26,789 nt of DNA from CAIYRG01 sp964494505 (GTDB lineage: Bacteria; Pseudomonadota; Alphaproteobacteria; Micropepsales; Micropepsaceae). The stretch lies in assembly GCA_964494505.1 (NCBI GenBank), contig CAZBRO010000045.1, forward strand, positions 1-26,789, in the 5' to 3' direction. Position 1 is the first letter of the stretch. Every line of letters begins with the position of its first letter. Below, piece after piece: positions 13,310 through 21,627 of the stretch. Both the position numbers and the translations under genes were made by a program. The notes beneath the pieces are model-generated. The model saw only the letters and a list, made by a program, of their open reading frames with translations, did no database searches and was not told the origin of the DNA.

Positions 13310-13845
13310 AGCGGCTCTTTTTCCTGATTCCGGTTGTGATCTTTTTGGGACTTGCCGCTCTTCTGTATGTCGGGCTGTTCCAGGGACCGCCGTCCGAACT
13401 GCCCTCGCCGCTTGTCGGCAAGGTGGCGCCCGACATTCCGCTGCCTCCGCTCGACGCCCAGGCGCAAGGCTTCGCGCGCAATGAGCTGGGGCAGGGCAAA
13501 CCCATCATCGTCAATTTCTGGGCCTCGTGGTGCGCGCCCTGCCGGCTCGAACATTCGACCTTGATGGGATTGTCCAAGCGCGAGGGCGTGACCCTCTACG
13601 GCGTCGATTACAAGGAATCCCTGTACGGAAAGACCGAGAAGGACGCACGCGCCTTCCTTGACGAACTCGGCAATCCCTTCAGCAGGATCGACAAGGACAA
13701 TGAAGGCCGGGTCGCGATCGATTGGGGCGTCACCGGCGTGCCGGAGACGTTCGTCGTGGATGCAAAGGGTGTGATCCGTGTGCACTACGCAGGGCCGCTG
13801 ACGGAGGACATCTTGGAAAGGCAGATCCTGCCCGCGCTCAAATAG
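13306..13845 (+). CDS. ccmG: Thiol:disulfide interchange protein CcmG/DsbE
   Basis: A 179-residue thioredoxin-fold protein with an N-terminal membrane anchor (LFFLIPVVIFLGLAALLYVG, residues 4-23). The active site is WCAPC (Cys76, Cys79) in FWASWCAPCR. GVTGVPETFVVDAKG holds the cis-Pro loop. It keeps apocytochrome c cysteines reduced on the periplasmic side. The start is GTG 13306 (GTGA overlap with ccmD) with GGAGAAA about 8 bases upstream; no ATG gives the anchor. Last gene of this ccm run. Confidence 0.93.
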   Translation: MKRLFFLIPVVIFLGLAALLYVGLFQGPPSELPSPLVGKVAPDIPLPPLDAQAQGFARNELGQGKPIIVNFWASWCAPCRLEHSTLMGLSKREGVTLYGVDYKESLYGKTEKDARAFLDELGNPFSRIDKDNEGRVAIDWGVTGVPETFVVDAKGVIRVHYAGPLTEDILERQILPALK

Positions 13846-13965
13846 CGCGCGCGCCCGCACCCAAGAATGCCCGCGCGCAACTTTATTAGCAGGCGTTCCG
13901 GCCAGTCATAATAATAGATTCCATCGCAGAAGCAGGCATTCATCTTTTGCAAACCATGTTGCGGC

Positions 13966-14172
13966 ATGGTGCCAACCATGCGCATCGACAGTTCCAATCT
14001 TCTGCTCGCGGCACAGGTTCAGACTCAACGGCCCTCGCCTGCAAATCCCGCCCAAAAGGCCGGATTTCAGCAGCCCGATCCGGCGCAATCGCCATCGGCG
14101 GCCGGACGCAAACCGGCCGCCTCGGCCGGCGTCATCACGCGGCCCGGGACCCATCTCGACATCAAGGTTTGA
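13966..14172 (+). CDS. Small hypothetical protein
   Basis: A 68-residue open frame (64 if ATG 13978 is used: MRIDSSNLLLAAQ). It is hydrophilic, with a Pro/Ala/Gln-rich middle and ends GVITRPGTHLDIKV. No domain, signal or membrane segment is evident. It is convergent with the MarR gene, whose stop is 1 base away. The MRIDSSNLLL start and the HLDIKV end look like constrained protein ends around a loose linker, which supports it being real, but I do not recognise the family. About 120 bases separate it from ccmG, so it probably has its own promoter. Confidence 0.6.
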   Translation: MVPTMRIDSSNLLLAAQVQTQRPSPANPAQKAGFQQPDPAQSPSAAGRKPAASAGVITRPGTHLDIKV

Positions 14173-14173
14173 C

Positions 14174-14692
14174 TTAGCGCGGACGTCTCGGCTTTGCCCG
14201 CCCGTCGCCGCCGCCGCGGGGCTTCTTGTCGTCGGCGGACTCCGCTTGCGACACCACCATCGACAGCATCTTCACGAAGCGCACCCGATCGGCCGCGGCC
14301 AATCCGGCCAGCAGCGTACGCTCGACGCGTTCGCTCGCAGCACGCGCGGTGCGCAGGGCCTTCTTGCCCGCCACCCCGATGCGCACCGAGTTGGCGCGCT
14401 GATCGGTTTCCGTGCGCTCGCGGTCGAGAAGCCCGCGCTCGATCATCCGGCGGATCATTTCGGCGAGCGTCGAGCGGTCGATACCGGTAATGTTGACCAG
14501 ATCGGTTTGGCTCATGCCCTCGTTCTGTTCGACCGCGGCAAGAACGGTGAATTGCTGCTTGGTCAGCTCGCTTGCGCCCGGCTCGCGCGAAAAAAGATCG
14601 TTCGCATACTGGACGCAGCGGCGCAGCAGATGCGAAGGCGATTGAGAGAGATCAAAGCCCCCATTGGCTTTGCGCGGACTCTTCGAAGCCAT
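14174..14692 (-). CDS. MarR-family transcriptional regulator
   Basis: A 172-residue MarR protein. The winged helix-turn-helix covers about 44-110: LTKQQFTVLAAVEQNEGMSQ, DLVNITGIDRSTLAEMIRRM, then the wing with TDQRANSVRI. Flanking helices form the dimer interface. The C-terminal tail (about 145-172) is basic and Gly/Arg-rich, longer than usual. The frame reaches 14872, but ATG 14692 gives the family length. No divergent target gene adjoins; yciB upstream reads the same way, 225 bases away. The ligand is unknown. Confidence 0.92.
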   Translation of the reverse strand: MASKSPRKANGGFDLSQSPSHLLRRCVQYANDLFSREPGASELTKQQFTVLAAVEQNEGMSQTDLVNITGIDRSTLAEMIRRMIERGLLDRERTETDQRANSVRIGVAGKKALRTARAASERVERTLLAGLAAADRVRFVKMLSMVVSQAESADDKKPRGGGDGRAKPRRPR

Positions 14693-14917
14693 CCCCCAAT
14701 TCCCCCGAATGATTGTAGCTCGATAGATCGTCCGTACCCGTCGAACGAGGCGGGCAACCTTAGCGCAACGCTTACCGGACGCAAGCGGGTCTTTAACGAT
14801 TTTGCTACAGTGATGCTTACAAGTTCCACTCGACACGCATTCCAGCGATATGTTTGTAATCATTCGAAACAAATGCGCGCCTAATGCCCATTCCGGGCCG
14901 TCTTTGGCGAACCCCGA

Positions 14918-15487
14918 TCAGCTGCTCACCTTGGACGCCGGCGTCTCCTCGTCTTCGCTTTGGTGACGCGCAATGAAGGGCGCCTGCGCCATCGCGAAAA
15001 GAAGTGTCAGCGGAAACACACCCCAAACCTTGAACGCCACCCATGTGTTGGTGGAGACGTTTCGCCACACGATCTCGTTGAGCACCGCAAGTATCAAAAA
15101 GAACACCGCCCAGCGCCAGGTGAGCGTGCGCCACGCCGGCTCGGGCAGCTTGAGCGTCTGGCCAAGCAGCAATTTGATGAAGAGACGTCCGTAGGAAAGC
15201 CCTCCGATCAGCACGATTGCGAATATCGCGTAGAGGATGGTCGGCTTTATCTTTATGAAAATGTCGTTGGAGAGCCAGAGAGTTAGGCCGCCGAAAACGA
15301 GCACGAGCGCGGCCGTGACCAGCGGCATCGGCGAAACCTTGCGCTCGATGGTTATCCCGATCGCGATGACGATCAGCATCGCGGCCATGAACACCGCCGT
15401 CCCGGTGAAGATTCCGAATACCGCGTTGGCGACAAAAAAAACCAGCAGCGGCCCGAGATCGAGCGCTAACTTCAGCAAAGGGTGCAT
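14918..15487 (-). CDS. yciB: Inner membrane septation protein YciB/IspZ
   Basis: A 189-residue membrane protein with about five to six hydrophobic segments and family signatures: LALDLGPLLVFFVAN at the start, IERKVSPMPLVTAALVLVFG, KPTILYAIFAIVL, and LNEIVWRNVSTNTWVAFKVW. YciB takes part in cell envelope and septum integrity. ATG 15487 gives the usual N-terminus; the frame from 15574 would overlap ftsY. GGTGAG precedes it. It lies 46 bases after ftsY and is the last gene of the dapF-mtaB-ftsY-yciB series. Confidence 0.93.
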   Translation of the reverse strand: MHPLLKLALDLGPLLVFFVANAVFGIFTGTAVFMAAMLIVIAIGITIERKVSPMPLVTAALVLVFGGLTLWLSNDIFIKIKPTILYAIFAIVLIGGLSYGRLFIKLLLGQTLKLPEPAWRTLTWRWAVFFLILAVLNEIVWRNVSTNTWVAFKVWGVFPLTLLFAMAQAPFIARHQSEDEETPASKVSS

Positions 15488-15533
15488 AAACTCACCATAG
15501 GGGGTTGGCGGCAATTGTACCAGCGGGAAACAT

Positions 15534-16514
15534 TCAAAACCTGAACGAGCCCATGGTGACCTTGGGCTCGTCATTTGCCCCGGTCAGAGCCCGCGCGAAA
15601 GCAGCGGCATCGAAGCTTTGCAGATCGCCGATCGTCTCGCCCACGCCGATGAATTGGATCGGCAGTCGAAAACGGTGCGCCAGCGCGACCAGAATGCCGC
15701 CCTTCGCAGTGCCGTCGAATTTGGTCATGATCAATCCCGTCAACGGGACCGCCTGCTGAAATGCCTCGACCTGAGAGATCGCGTTCTGTCCGGTGGTCGC
15801 ATCCAGCACCAGGATGGCGGCATGAGGTGCGGTTTCATCCTGTTTTTTCAGTACGCGCGCGATCTTTTGCAGCTCCGCCATCAGTCCCGCTTTGTTCTGC
15901 AAACGACCCGCAGTATCGATAAGAAGCACGTCCGCCTTGGCGGTCTTTGCTTCGTTCAGCGCATCGAAAGCGAGCCCCGCCGCATCCGCGCCGGGCGCGC
16001 CTGAGATGACCGGCGCATGGGCGCGCTCGCCCCAGATCTTCAACTGATCGATAGCCGCCGCGCGGAAGGTGTCGCAGGCCGCCAGATACACACGCTTGCC
16101 TTCCCCGGAGAGTTTGGCGGCGAGCTTGCCGATGGTGGTGGTCTTGCCGGTGCCGTTGACGCCGGCGACCAGCACCACGAACGGCTTTTTCGCGGGGTCC
16201 GCGGCAAAGGGCTGCATGGCAGGCGCGAGCACCTTTGCGATGGCATCGGCCAGCAACTGACGGAGTTCCTGTTCGGTGATGTCGGTGTCGTAGCGGTCCT
16301 TCGCAACTTCCGCCGCCAAGTCATGCGCGAGCGTGGTGCCCACATCGGCACGGATCAATGCGTCTTCGAGATCGCGAACCGTATCGGCATCGAGCCGCTC
16401 TTTGGTGAAGACGCCGGTGACCCCGCCGGAGAGCTGCGACGCCGTCCGCTGCAGGCCTGCTCTCAGGCGCGCGAACAATCCGGGCCTGCCGACCGAGCCT
16501 TCGTCGCTGCTCAT
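15534..16514 (-). CDS. ftsY: Signal recognition particle receptor FtsY
   Basis: A 326-residue SRP-type GTPase. A short N-terminal region replaces the long acidic A domain of Escherichia coli, as is usual in alphaproteobacteria. The N domain is at about 15-95. The G domain has GVNGTGKTTT (118-127), ACDTFRAAAIDQL, DTAGRLQ, and TKFDGTAKGG. It docks Ffh-bound ribosomes at the membrane; Ffh is encoded elsewhere in this window (21628-23058). The ATG overlaps the mtaB stop by ATGA. Confidence 0.96.
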   Translation of the reverse strand: MSSDEGSVGRPGLFARLRAGLQRTASQLSGGVTGVFTKERLDADTVRDLEDALIRADVGTTLAHDLAAEVAKDRYDTDITEQELRQLLADAIAKVLAPAMQPFAADPAKKPFVVLVAGVNGTGKTTTIGKLAAKLSGEGKRVYLAACDTFRAAAIDQLKIWGERAHAPVISGAPGADAAGLAFDALNEAKTAKADVLLIDTAGRLQNKAGLMAELQKIARVLKKQDETAPHAAILVLDATTGQNAISQVEAFQQAVPLTGLIMTKFDGTAKGGILVALAHRFRLPIQFIGVGETIGDLQSFDAAAFARALTGANDEPKVTMGSFRF

Positions 16515-17791
16515 GCAAGCGCCTGAATTTTATGCCCCGGTTCCACAACGCGCGCCTTGAGCATCTGTCCGTCGCGGACGAGGATTTGCGCGTCGATGAG
16601 ACTTCCCTGCGGCGCATCGCCGGCAAAGGTGACCGAGGCAAAACAGCGCGTACGTCCGAAACCGGACTTTTCCACCAGCAGTTCCTGTCGCGTTCCTTCG
16701 AGGCTGCGCAGACGCGCTGACAACGCTTGCGCGCCTCTTCCCCGCAAGGCGCGCGCCCGCTCTTTCACCAGAGCCGCGCTGAGCTGCGGCATGCGCGCGG
16801 CCGGCGTTCCCTTTCGCGGACTGAACGGAAAGACGTGCAGATAGGAAAGACCCGCCTCGTCGATGAGCGCACGCGTGCTCTCGAACATCGTCTCGGTTTC
16901 GGTCGGGAAGCCGGCGATCAGGTCGGCGCCGAACGCGACATCGGGCCGCAACCGCCTCACGGTGTCACAAAACCGGATCGTGTCCTCGCGCGTGTGACGC
17001 CGTTTCATCCGTTTGAGGATCATATTGTCGCCCGCTTGCACCGAAAGGTGGAAATGGGGCATCAGCCGCGTCTCATCGGCGATCAGGCCGAGCAATTGCT
17101 CGTCCACCTCGCTGGAATCGATTGAAGAGAGCCGCAGTCGCGGAAGCTCCGGCACGTGCTTGAAGATGCGCGCCACCAGCGAGCCGAGTGTGGGCTTCCC
17201 CGGCAGATCGCCGCCCCAGGCGGTGAGGTCGACACCCGAAAGCACGATCTCCTTGAAGCCGGCCTCGGTGAGACGCCGGGCTTCCTCCACCACGGCGCCC
17301 GCACCCACGCTGCGCGAATTTCCACGGCCATATGGAATGATGCAGAAGGTGCAGCGATGATCGCAGCCGTTCTGCACCTGCAGGATGGCGCGGGTGTGGT
17401 CGTTGAAGCTGTCGACGAATTGGGCCGCGGTTTCCTTCACCGCCATGATGTCGTTAACCGTGACCCGCGGCGCCTGGCCGAGGAAATCGGCCTCGTAGCT
17501 CGCGCGTTCGAGCTTTTCGATATTGCCCAACACGCGGTCGACCTCGGGCATGGCGGCATAGGTCTCGGGTTCGGTTTGCGCCGCGCATCCGGTGACGATG
17601 ATCCGGGCGTTTGGATTTTCGCGCCGCGCTTTGCGGATCGCCTGGCGCGATTGGCGCACCGCTTCGCCGGTCACCGCGCAGGTGTTCACGATGACGGCTC
17701 CGTCGAGCCCCGCCTCGGCCGCGCGCGCCCGGATGGCTTCGGACTCATAGGCGTTCAGCCGGCAGCCGAAGGTGAGAATCTCGACGCTCAT
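16511..17791 (-). CDS. mtaB: tRNA t6A37 methylthiotransferase MtaB
   Basis: A 426-residue radical-SAM methylthiotransferase, which converts t6A to ms2t6A at position 37 of tRNA. The N-terminal UPF0004 domain has cluster cysteines at 10 (TFGCRLN), 38 (NTCAV) and 69 (TGCAAQ). The radical SAM triad is Cys143, Cys147 and Cys150 (NGCDHRCTFCIIPYG). A TRAM-like domain closes the protein. MtaB rather than MiaB is favoured by the CRLN form and the neighbours dapF and ftsY. ATG 17791 overlaps the dapF stop; the frame open to 18328 is a shadow of dapF. Confidence 0.94.
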   Translation of the reverse strand: MSVEILTFGCRLNAYESEAIRARAAEAGLDGAVIVNTCAVTGEAVRQSRQAIRKARRENPNARIIVTGCAAQTEPETYAAMPEVDRVLGNIEKLERASYEADFLGQAPRVTVNDIMAVKETAAQFVDSFNDHTRAILQVQNGCDHRCTFCIIPYGRGNSRSVGAGAVVEEARRLTEAGFKEIVLSGVDLTAWGGDLPGKPTLGSLVARIFKHVPELPRLRLSSIDSSEVDEQLLGLIADETRLMPHFHLSVQAGDNMILKRMKRRHTREDTIRFCDTVRRLRPDVAFGADLIAGFPTETETMFESTRALIDEAGLSYLHVFPFSPRKGTPAARMPQLSAALVKERARALRGRGAQALSARLRSLEGTRQELLVEKSGFGRTRCFASVTFAGDAPQGSLIDAQILVRDGQMLKARVVEPGHKIQALA

Positions 17792-18636
17792 TGCTCGACC
17801 AGGCCGGGAATGCTGACTTCGCCCGCAAAGCTGAAACGGGTAGGCCCGGTCATCAGCACATGGCCGTCGGATTCGCGCCACTCGATCTCGAGCGTGCCGC
17901 CGTCGAGAATGAGTTTCACTTTGCGCCCCGTCAGTCCGCGCGCCGCCGCCGCGACCGCCGCAGCGCACGCGCCGGTGCCGCAGGCGAGCGTGATCCCCGC
18001 GCCCCGCTCCCACACCCGCATGCGCAAAATGTTCTCGCCGCGCAGGCTCACGAATTCCACGTTGGTGCGGGATGGGAACCACGGATGGTGCTCGATGGCG
18101 GAACCGAGGCTCGCCACCGGTGCCGTCTCCGCGTCCTTGACGAACAGGACGCAATGAGGATTGCCGACCGATACCGCGGCGGCGGTTTGCAACGCGGGTT
18201 CCGAAAATCCCGGAACGTCCAGCACGAAGGATTGGGTGTCCACCGCCTGCGTCATGGGGATTTCGCGCCAGTCGAGATGGGGCACACCCATGTCCACCGT
18301 GACGGCCTCGTCGCCCGCCATTTGGCAAAAAAGCGGCCCCCCGGTGCTCGCGATCTGGATGCTGTCGGTCTCGCGCTCAGCCATCAGCAGGAACCCGACG
18401 CAGCGTGCCGCATTGCCGCAGGATTCAACCTCGCCGCCATCGGCATTGAAGATGCGCATGAAGGCGGCGAACCCGTTCTTGGCCGGTTCCATCACGATGA
18501 CCTGGTCGCAGCCGATCCCGCGCTTCCGGTCGGCAATGGCGCGCGCCGACGCCGGATCGACCGGCACCGGAAAGGTGCGCCCGTCGAAGATGACGAAGTC
18601 GTTGCCGAGCCCATGCATTTTCAGGAAAGTGGTCAT
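17788..18636 (-). CDS. dapF: Diaminopimelate epimerase
   Basis: A 282-residue enzyme that interconverts LL- and meso-diaminopimelate for lysine and peptidoglycan. The two catalytic cysteines are Cys73 (ESCGNAARC) and Cys219 (LACGTGAC). MHGLGNDFVIFD at the start and ERGAGITLACGTGA are family signatures. ATG 18636 gives the family N-terminus; the frame extends further to 18885 without support. It heads the minus-strand operon and is divergent from the prolyl oligopeptidase gene. Confidence 0.95.
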   Translation of the reverse strand: MTTFLKMHGLGNDFVIFDGRTFPVPVDPASARAIADRKRGIGCDQVIVMEPAKNGFAAFMRIFNADGGEVESCGNAARCVGFLLMAERETDSIQIASTGGPLFCQMAGDEAVTVDMGVPHLDWREIPMTQAVDTQSFVLDVPGFSEPALQTAAAVSVGNPHCVLFVKDAETAPVASLGSAIEHHPWFPSRTNVEFVSLRGENILRMRVWERGAGITLACGTGACAAAVAAAARGLTGRKVKLILDGGTLEIEWRESDGHVLMTGPTRFSFAGEVSIPGLVEQ

Positions 18637-18719
18637 GAGCGGCCTTATAGGACCAAGCCGCGCCGTTTTGCTAGGTGGGGATGGGGGTGCTTCACGCGAT
18701 GGGGAGTTGCTATCCCCGC

Positions 18720-18742
18720 CGGTGCATTCAAAATAGGCACCG
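18720..18742. promoter_or_regulatory. Stem-loop before the prolyl oligopeptidase gene
   Basis: CGGTGC at 18720-18725 pairs with GCACCG at 18737-18742 around an 11-base loop, just before the GGAGG binding site of the next gene. It could shape the leader of that mRNA. There is no U-run, so it is not a terminator. Low confidence that it matters. Confidence 0.25.
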
Positions 18743-18758
18743 CTGATGGAGGCTATCC

Positions 18759-20867
18759 ATGCGGTTCCGCATTGTTCCGGGCATGCTCGCCGGCATGGTG
18801 CTTTTCTTGGGCGCGATAGGTGCGATGTCCGCAGCCGAGACGGCCGACGATCCCTGGCTCTGGCTCGAAGACGTGCACGGAGCAAAGCCGCTTGCCTGGG
18901 TGAACGAACAGAACGCTGTTTCTATGAAGGCGCTCAAATCCGATCCCGAGTACCAGAAGGATTACGACACGATCCTGGCGCTGCTCGATGCCAATGATCG
19001 CATCCCGCTCGGCGGCTTGCACGGCGATAACGTCTTCAATTTCTGGCAAGACCCCGACCATGTGAGAGGCATCTGGCGCCGCACGAGCGTCGCCTCCTAC
19101 GAAACCGCCGACCCGCAATGGGAGACGGTTCTCGACGTCGACAAATTGGCCGCGAGCGAACACAAGAACTGGGTGTTCAAAGGTGCGGAGTGCTCCCCCG
19201 ATCTCAAGCGCTGCATCGTCAAGCTGTCGCCCGGCGGCGGGGATACCGTGGTCCTGCGCGAATTCGATCCCGCCGCCAAGCGCTTCGTCAACGAAGGCTT
19301 CGCGCTCGGCGAAGCCAAGGCCGAAGCCGTCTACATCGATGCCGATACGATAATGTTCAGCACCGATTTCGGCCCCGGCACGCTGACCCAATCGGGCTAT
19401 CCGCGCATGATCAAGCTGTGGCGGCGGGGCGAAAAATTGCGCGATGCGAAGCTTGTCTTCGACGCCCAGCCGGCGGATGTGATCGCATCGCCCGCCGTGT
19501 TCCAAAGTGTCGCGGGCTCCATTCCGCTGGTCACGCGCGCGGTCAGCTTCTTCGACACGGAATATTATTACGTCACCCCGGAGGGCGGCACGATCAATCT
19601 GCCGCTGCCTTTGTCTGCCGACTTGAAAGCGCAGCTTCACGGCAATCTCATCGCCATCATGCGCAAGGAATGGACGCCCGAAGGCCAGCCGACGATCCCG
19701 CAAGGGGCGCTGATCGCGTTCTCGCTGCGCGACGCGCTTGTGACGCACGAATTGCCGAAGATTTCGGTGCTCTTTGCGCCTTCATCGCGCGATGCGGTCG
19801 AGCGGGTGACGGCCGGCCGCGATGCCGTCTATGCGGTGATTTCCGAGAATGTGACGGGCAGCGTGCATGCGTTCCGTGAAGATGGCGCGGGCGGCTGGAG
19901 CGATGAAAAGCTCGCACTTCCGGGCGGGGGCGCGACCGGCATTTCATCGGTGAACGAGTTCGGGCCGGGCGCCCATTTCACCTATCAGGACTACCTGACG
20001 CCTACGACGCTTTACGCGCTCCACGCGGAAGGCTCGCCTGCCGCGATCAAATCCATGCCTGCGCGGTTCGACGCGAGCCCCTATGTCAGCGCGCAATATG
20101 AGGCGACGTCCAAGGACGGCACCAAAGTCCCCTATTTCGTCGTGCGCGCCAAAGACGCAACCGGGCCGAGCCCCATGCTGCTGTACGGCTATGGCGGGTT
20201 CGAGATTTCGCAGACGCCGTTCTATTGGTCGAGCATGGGCAAGCTCTGGCTGCCCAAGGGCGGCGCCTATGCGGTCGCAAACATCCGGGGCGGCGGCGAG
20301 TTCGGGCCGCGCTGGCACGAAGCCGCGCAGAAGACCAACCGGCAAAAGGGGTTCGACGATTTCATCGCGGTTGCCCAGGACATGATCGCCCGCGGACTGA
20401 CCACGCCGAAGCAGTTGGGCATCATGGGCGGTTCGAACGGAGGCTTGCTGGTCGGGGCAGTAGCGGTCGAGCGGCCCGATCTGTTCGGTGCGGTGGTCTG
20501 CCAGGTGCCGCTGCTCGACATGCTGCGGTTCAACAAGCTCGGGGCCGGCGCTTCGTGGGTGGGCGAATACGGCAACCCGGACGATCCGGCCGAGCGCGCC
20601 GCGATCCTTGCCTATTCGCCCTATCAGAATGTGAAGACCGGCCTGACCTACCCGCCGATCTTCTTCGTGACGGCGACCTCGGACGACCGCGTGACACCGG
20701 TGCACGCGCGCAAGATGGCCGCCAAGATGGAAGCGCAGGGCCACGAGGTGCTGTTCTACGAGAACACCGATGGCGGCCATGCGGCGGCGGCCAACCACGC
20801 CCAAGCCGCCGAAATGAACGCGCTGACCTATGTGTATCTGACCCAGAAATTGGGTCTCTCGAAATAG
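18759..20867 (+). CDS. Exported prolyl oligopeptidase, S9A family
   Basis: A 702-residue serine peptidase. A signal peptide (about residues 1-25, GMVLFLGAIGAMSAAE) sends it to the periplasm. DDPWLWLEDVHGAKPLAWV opens the typical N-terminal region, a beta-propeller spans about 80-420, and the alpha/beta hydrolase domain follows. The nucleophile is Ser559 in MGGSNGGLLVG, the Asp lies in SDDRVTP (642/643), and the His is 674 in DGGHAAA. It cleaves short peptides after proline. ATG 18759 has GGAGG about 5 bases upstream. It appears to be a single-gene unit, followed by a long hairpin. Confidence 0.93.
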   Translation: MRFRIVPGMLAGMVLFLGAIGAMSAAETADDPWLWLEDVHGAKPLAWVNEQNAVSMKALKSDPEYQKDYDTILALLDANDRIPLGGLHGDNVFNFWQDPDHVRGIWRRTSVASYETADPQWETVLDVDKLAASEHKNWVFKGAECSPDLKRCIVKLSPGGGDTVVLREFDPAAKRFVNEGFALGEAKAEAVYIDADTIMFSTDFGPGTLTQSGYPRMIKLWRRGEKLRDAKLVFDAQPADVIASPAVFQSVAGSIPLVTRAVSFFDTEYYYVTPEGGTINLPLPLSADLKAQLHGNLIAIMRKEWTPEGQPTIPQGALIAFSLRDALVTHELPKISVLFAPSSRDAVERVTAGRDAVYAVISENVTGSVHAFREDGAGGWSDEKLALPGGGATGISSVNEFGPGAHFTYQDYLTPTTLYALHAEGSPAAIKSMPARFDASPYVSAQYEATSKDGTKVPYFVVRAKDATGPSPMLLYGYGGFEISQTPFYWSSMGKLWLPKGGAYAVANIRGGGEFGPRWHEAAQKTNRQKGFDDFIAVAQDMIARGLTTPKQLGIMGGSNGGLLVGAVAVERPDLFGAVVCQVPLLDMLRFNKLGAGASWVGEYGNPDDPAERAAILAYSPYQNVKTGLTYPPIFFVTATSDDRVTPVHARKMAAKMEAQGHEVLFYENTDGGHAAAANHAQAAEMNALTYVYLTQKLGLSK

Positions 20868-20877
20868 AGGCGCTGTC

Positions 20878-20916
20878 ATCCCCGGCCGAGCGCCCTCGGC
20901 GCGAGGGGAAGGGGAT
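20878..20916. repeat. Palindromic intergenic element / possible terminator
   Basis: A two-level inverted repeat: ATCCCC (20878-20883) pairs with GGGGAT (20911-20916), and inside it GCCGAG-CGCC-CTCGGC (20885-20900) forms a perfect 6-base stem with a 4-base loop. It starts 11 bases after the prolyl oligopeptidase stop. No U-run follows, so it may be a Rho-independent-like blocker, an mRNA end protector or a dispersed repeat. It starts with TGTCATCCC like the element at 23990. Confidence 0.55.
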
Positions 20917-20977
20917 CCATTTCGTCCAGAATCGAGCGTGTCACGCGATATTTTGCGCGCGGAGCCGCGGAGGTTTT

Positions 20978-21385
20978 CTATCCCGGCATCTGGTCGTATT
21001 TCGTCATTTCCGAGCAGTCCGTGAACCACGGCGCGCGGGAGCCCCAGAACACCACGCCTTGTGGCTTCGTGCCGGGATCTTCGTCGAGCGAACCTGCCGG
21101 GATCACCATCCAACTATGGTCGCGCGTATGGTGCGGCACTTTCGAGCCGCAATTGCTGCAGAATTGCAGTCCGAACCGGACCGCTTCGGGCAGATCGTAG
21201 CGTTTGACCGCGCTTTCGCCTTGGGTCCAACGAAAAGCGCCGGCCTTTACGAACCCGTTGGCGGCATGGGGCGAACCCGTGGCTTTGCGGCAGCGCGAGC
21301 AGTGGCAATACATGAAGCGTTCGAACGGCAGCTCGACTTCGTACTGCACCGTCTTGCAAAGACAGCTTCCATGCGCGACCGCCAT
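20978..21385 (-). CDS. GFA-family (CENP-V-like) zinc protein
   Basis: A 135-residue protein of the GFA / glutathione-dependent formaldehyde-activating-like family. Zinc cysteines are at 8 and 10 (GSCLCKTV), 27, 29 and 32 (CHCSRC), and 76 and 79 (CSNCGS). Most members have no proven enzyme activity, and the family name overstates what is known. GGGAGGGA lies about 6 bases before the ATG at 21383-21385. It stands alone between the prolyl oligopeptidase gene and ffh, in the opposite direction. Confidence 0.9.
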   Translation of the reverse strand: MAVAHGSCLCKTVQYEVELPFERFMYCHCSRCRKATGSPHAANGFVKAGAFRWTQGESAVKRYDLPEAVRFGLQFCSNCGSKVPHHTRDHSWMVIPAGSLDEDPGTKPQGVVFWGSRAPWFTDCSEMTKYDQMPG

Positions 21386-21550
21386 CGACGTCCCTCCCTC
21401 TGCCTCAGATTGACTTAATCTATAGGCGGACCTACATCCCTACCATCCGGAACGGCTAGGGCCTTTTCCGGTCCCGGGCTCGAATCCGGGATCGCCCTCA
21501 GGCAGCGCAGGTGCGCCCCCTGGGGCGTTCGGCGTTTGGAGTAATACTCT

Positions 21551-21615
21551 TACCCTGAGTTCGTCGAAGGGTGAGCAACTCAATGGCCTCATCCTTCGAC
21601 AAGCTCAGGATGAGG
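21551..21615. repeat. Inverted pair of a palindromic repeat before ffh
   Basis: Two related copies in opposite orientation. The first (about 21551-21576) has CCCT...AGGG arms around GAGTTCGTCGA. The second (21587-21615) has perfect 9-base arms CCTCATCCT and AGGATGAGG around TCGACAAGCTC. Read backwards, the first copy matches the second at most positions (CTTCGAC core). CATCCTTCGAC...AGGATGAGG elements are common dispersed repeats in alphaproteobacteria, as far as I know. The second ends 12 bases before the ffh ATG and supplies part of its ribosome binding site. Confidence 0.75.
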
Positions 21616-21627
21616 AAAGGGTTCTAG

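Noticed and set aside
14848..14876. ATGTTTGT...AACAAATG as a MarR operator
   Set aside because: The arms match only in part, and the site is over 150 bases from the MarR start.
19944..21113. Minus-strand frame of 389 codons
   Set aside because: Shadow of the prolyl oligopeptidase gene and the GFA gene end; Arg/His-rich, no domain.
21472..21491. TCCCGG-GCTCGAAT-CCGGGA looks like a tRNA T-arm
   Set aside because: The loop would have 8 bases, not 7, and no acceptor, D or anticodon arms or CCA end are present. It is a plain hairpin or a coincidence.
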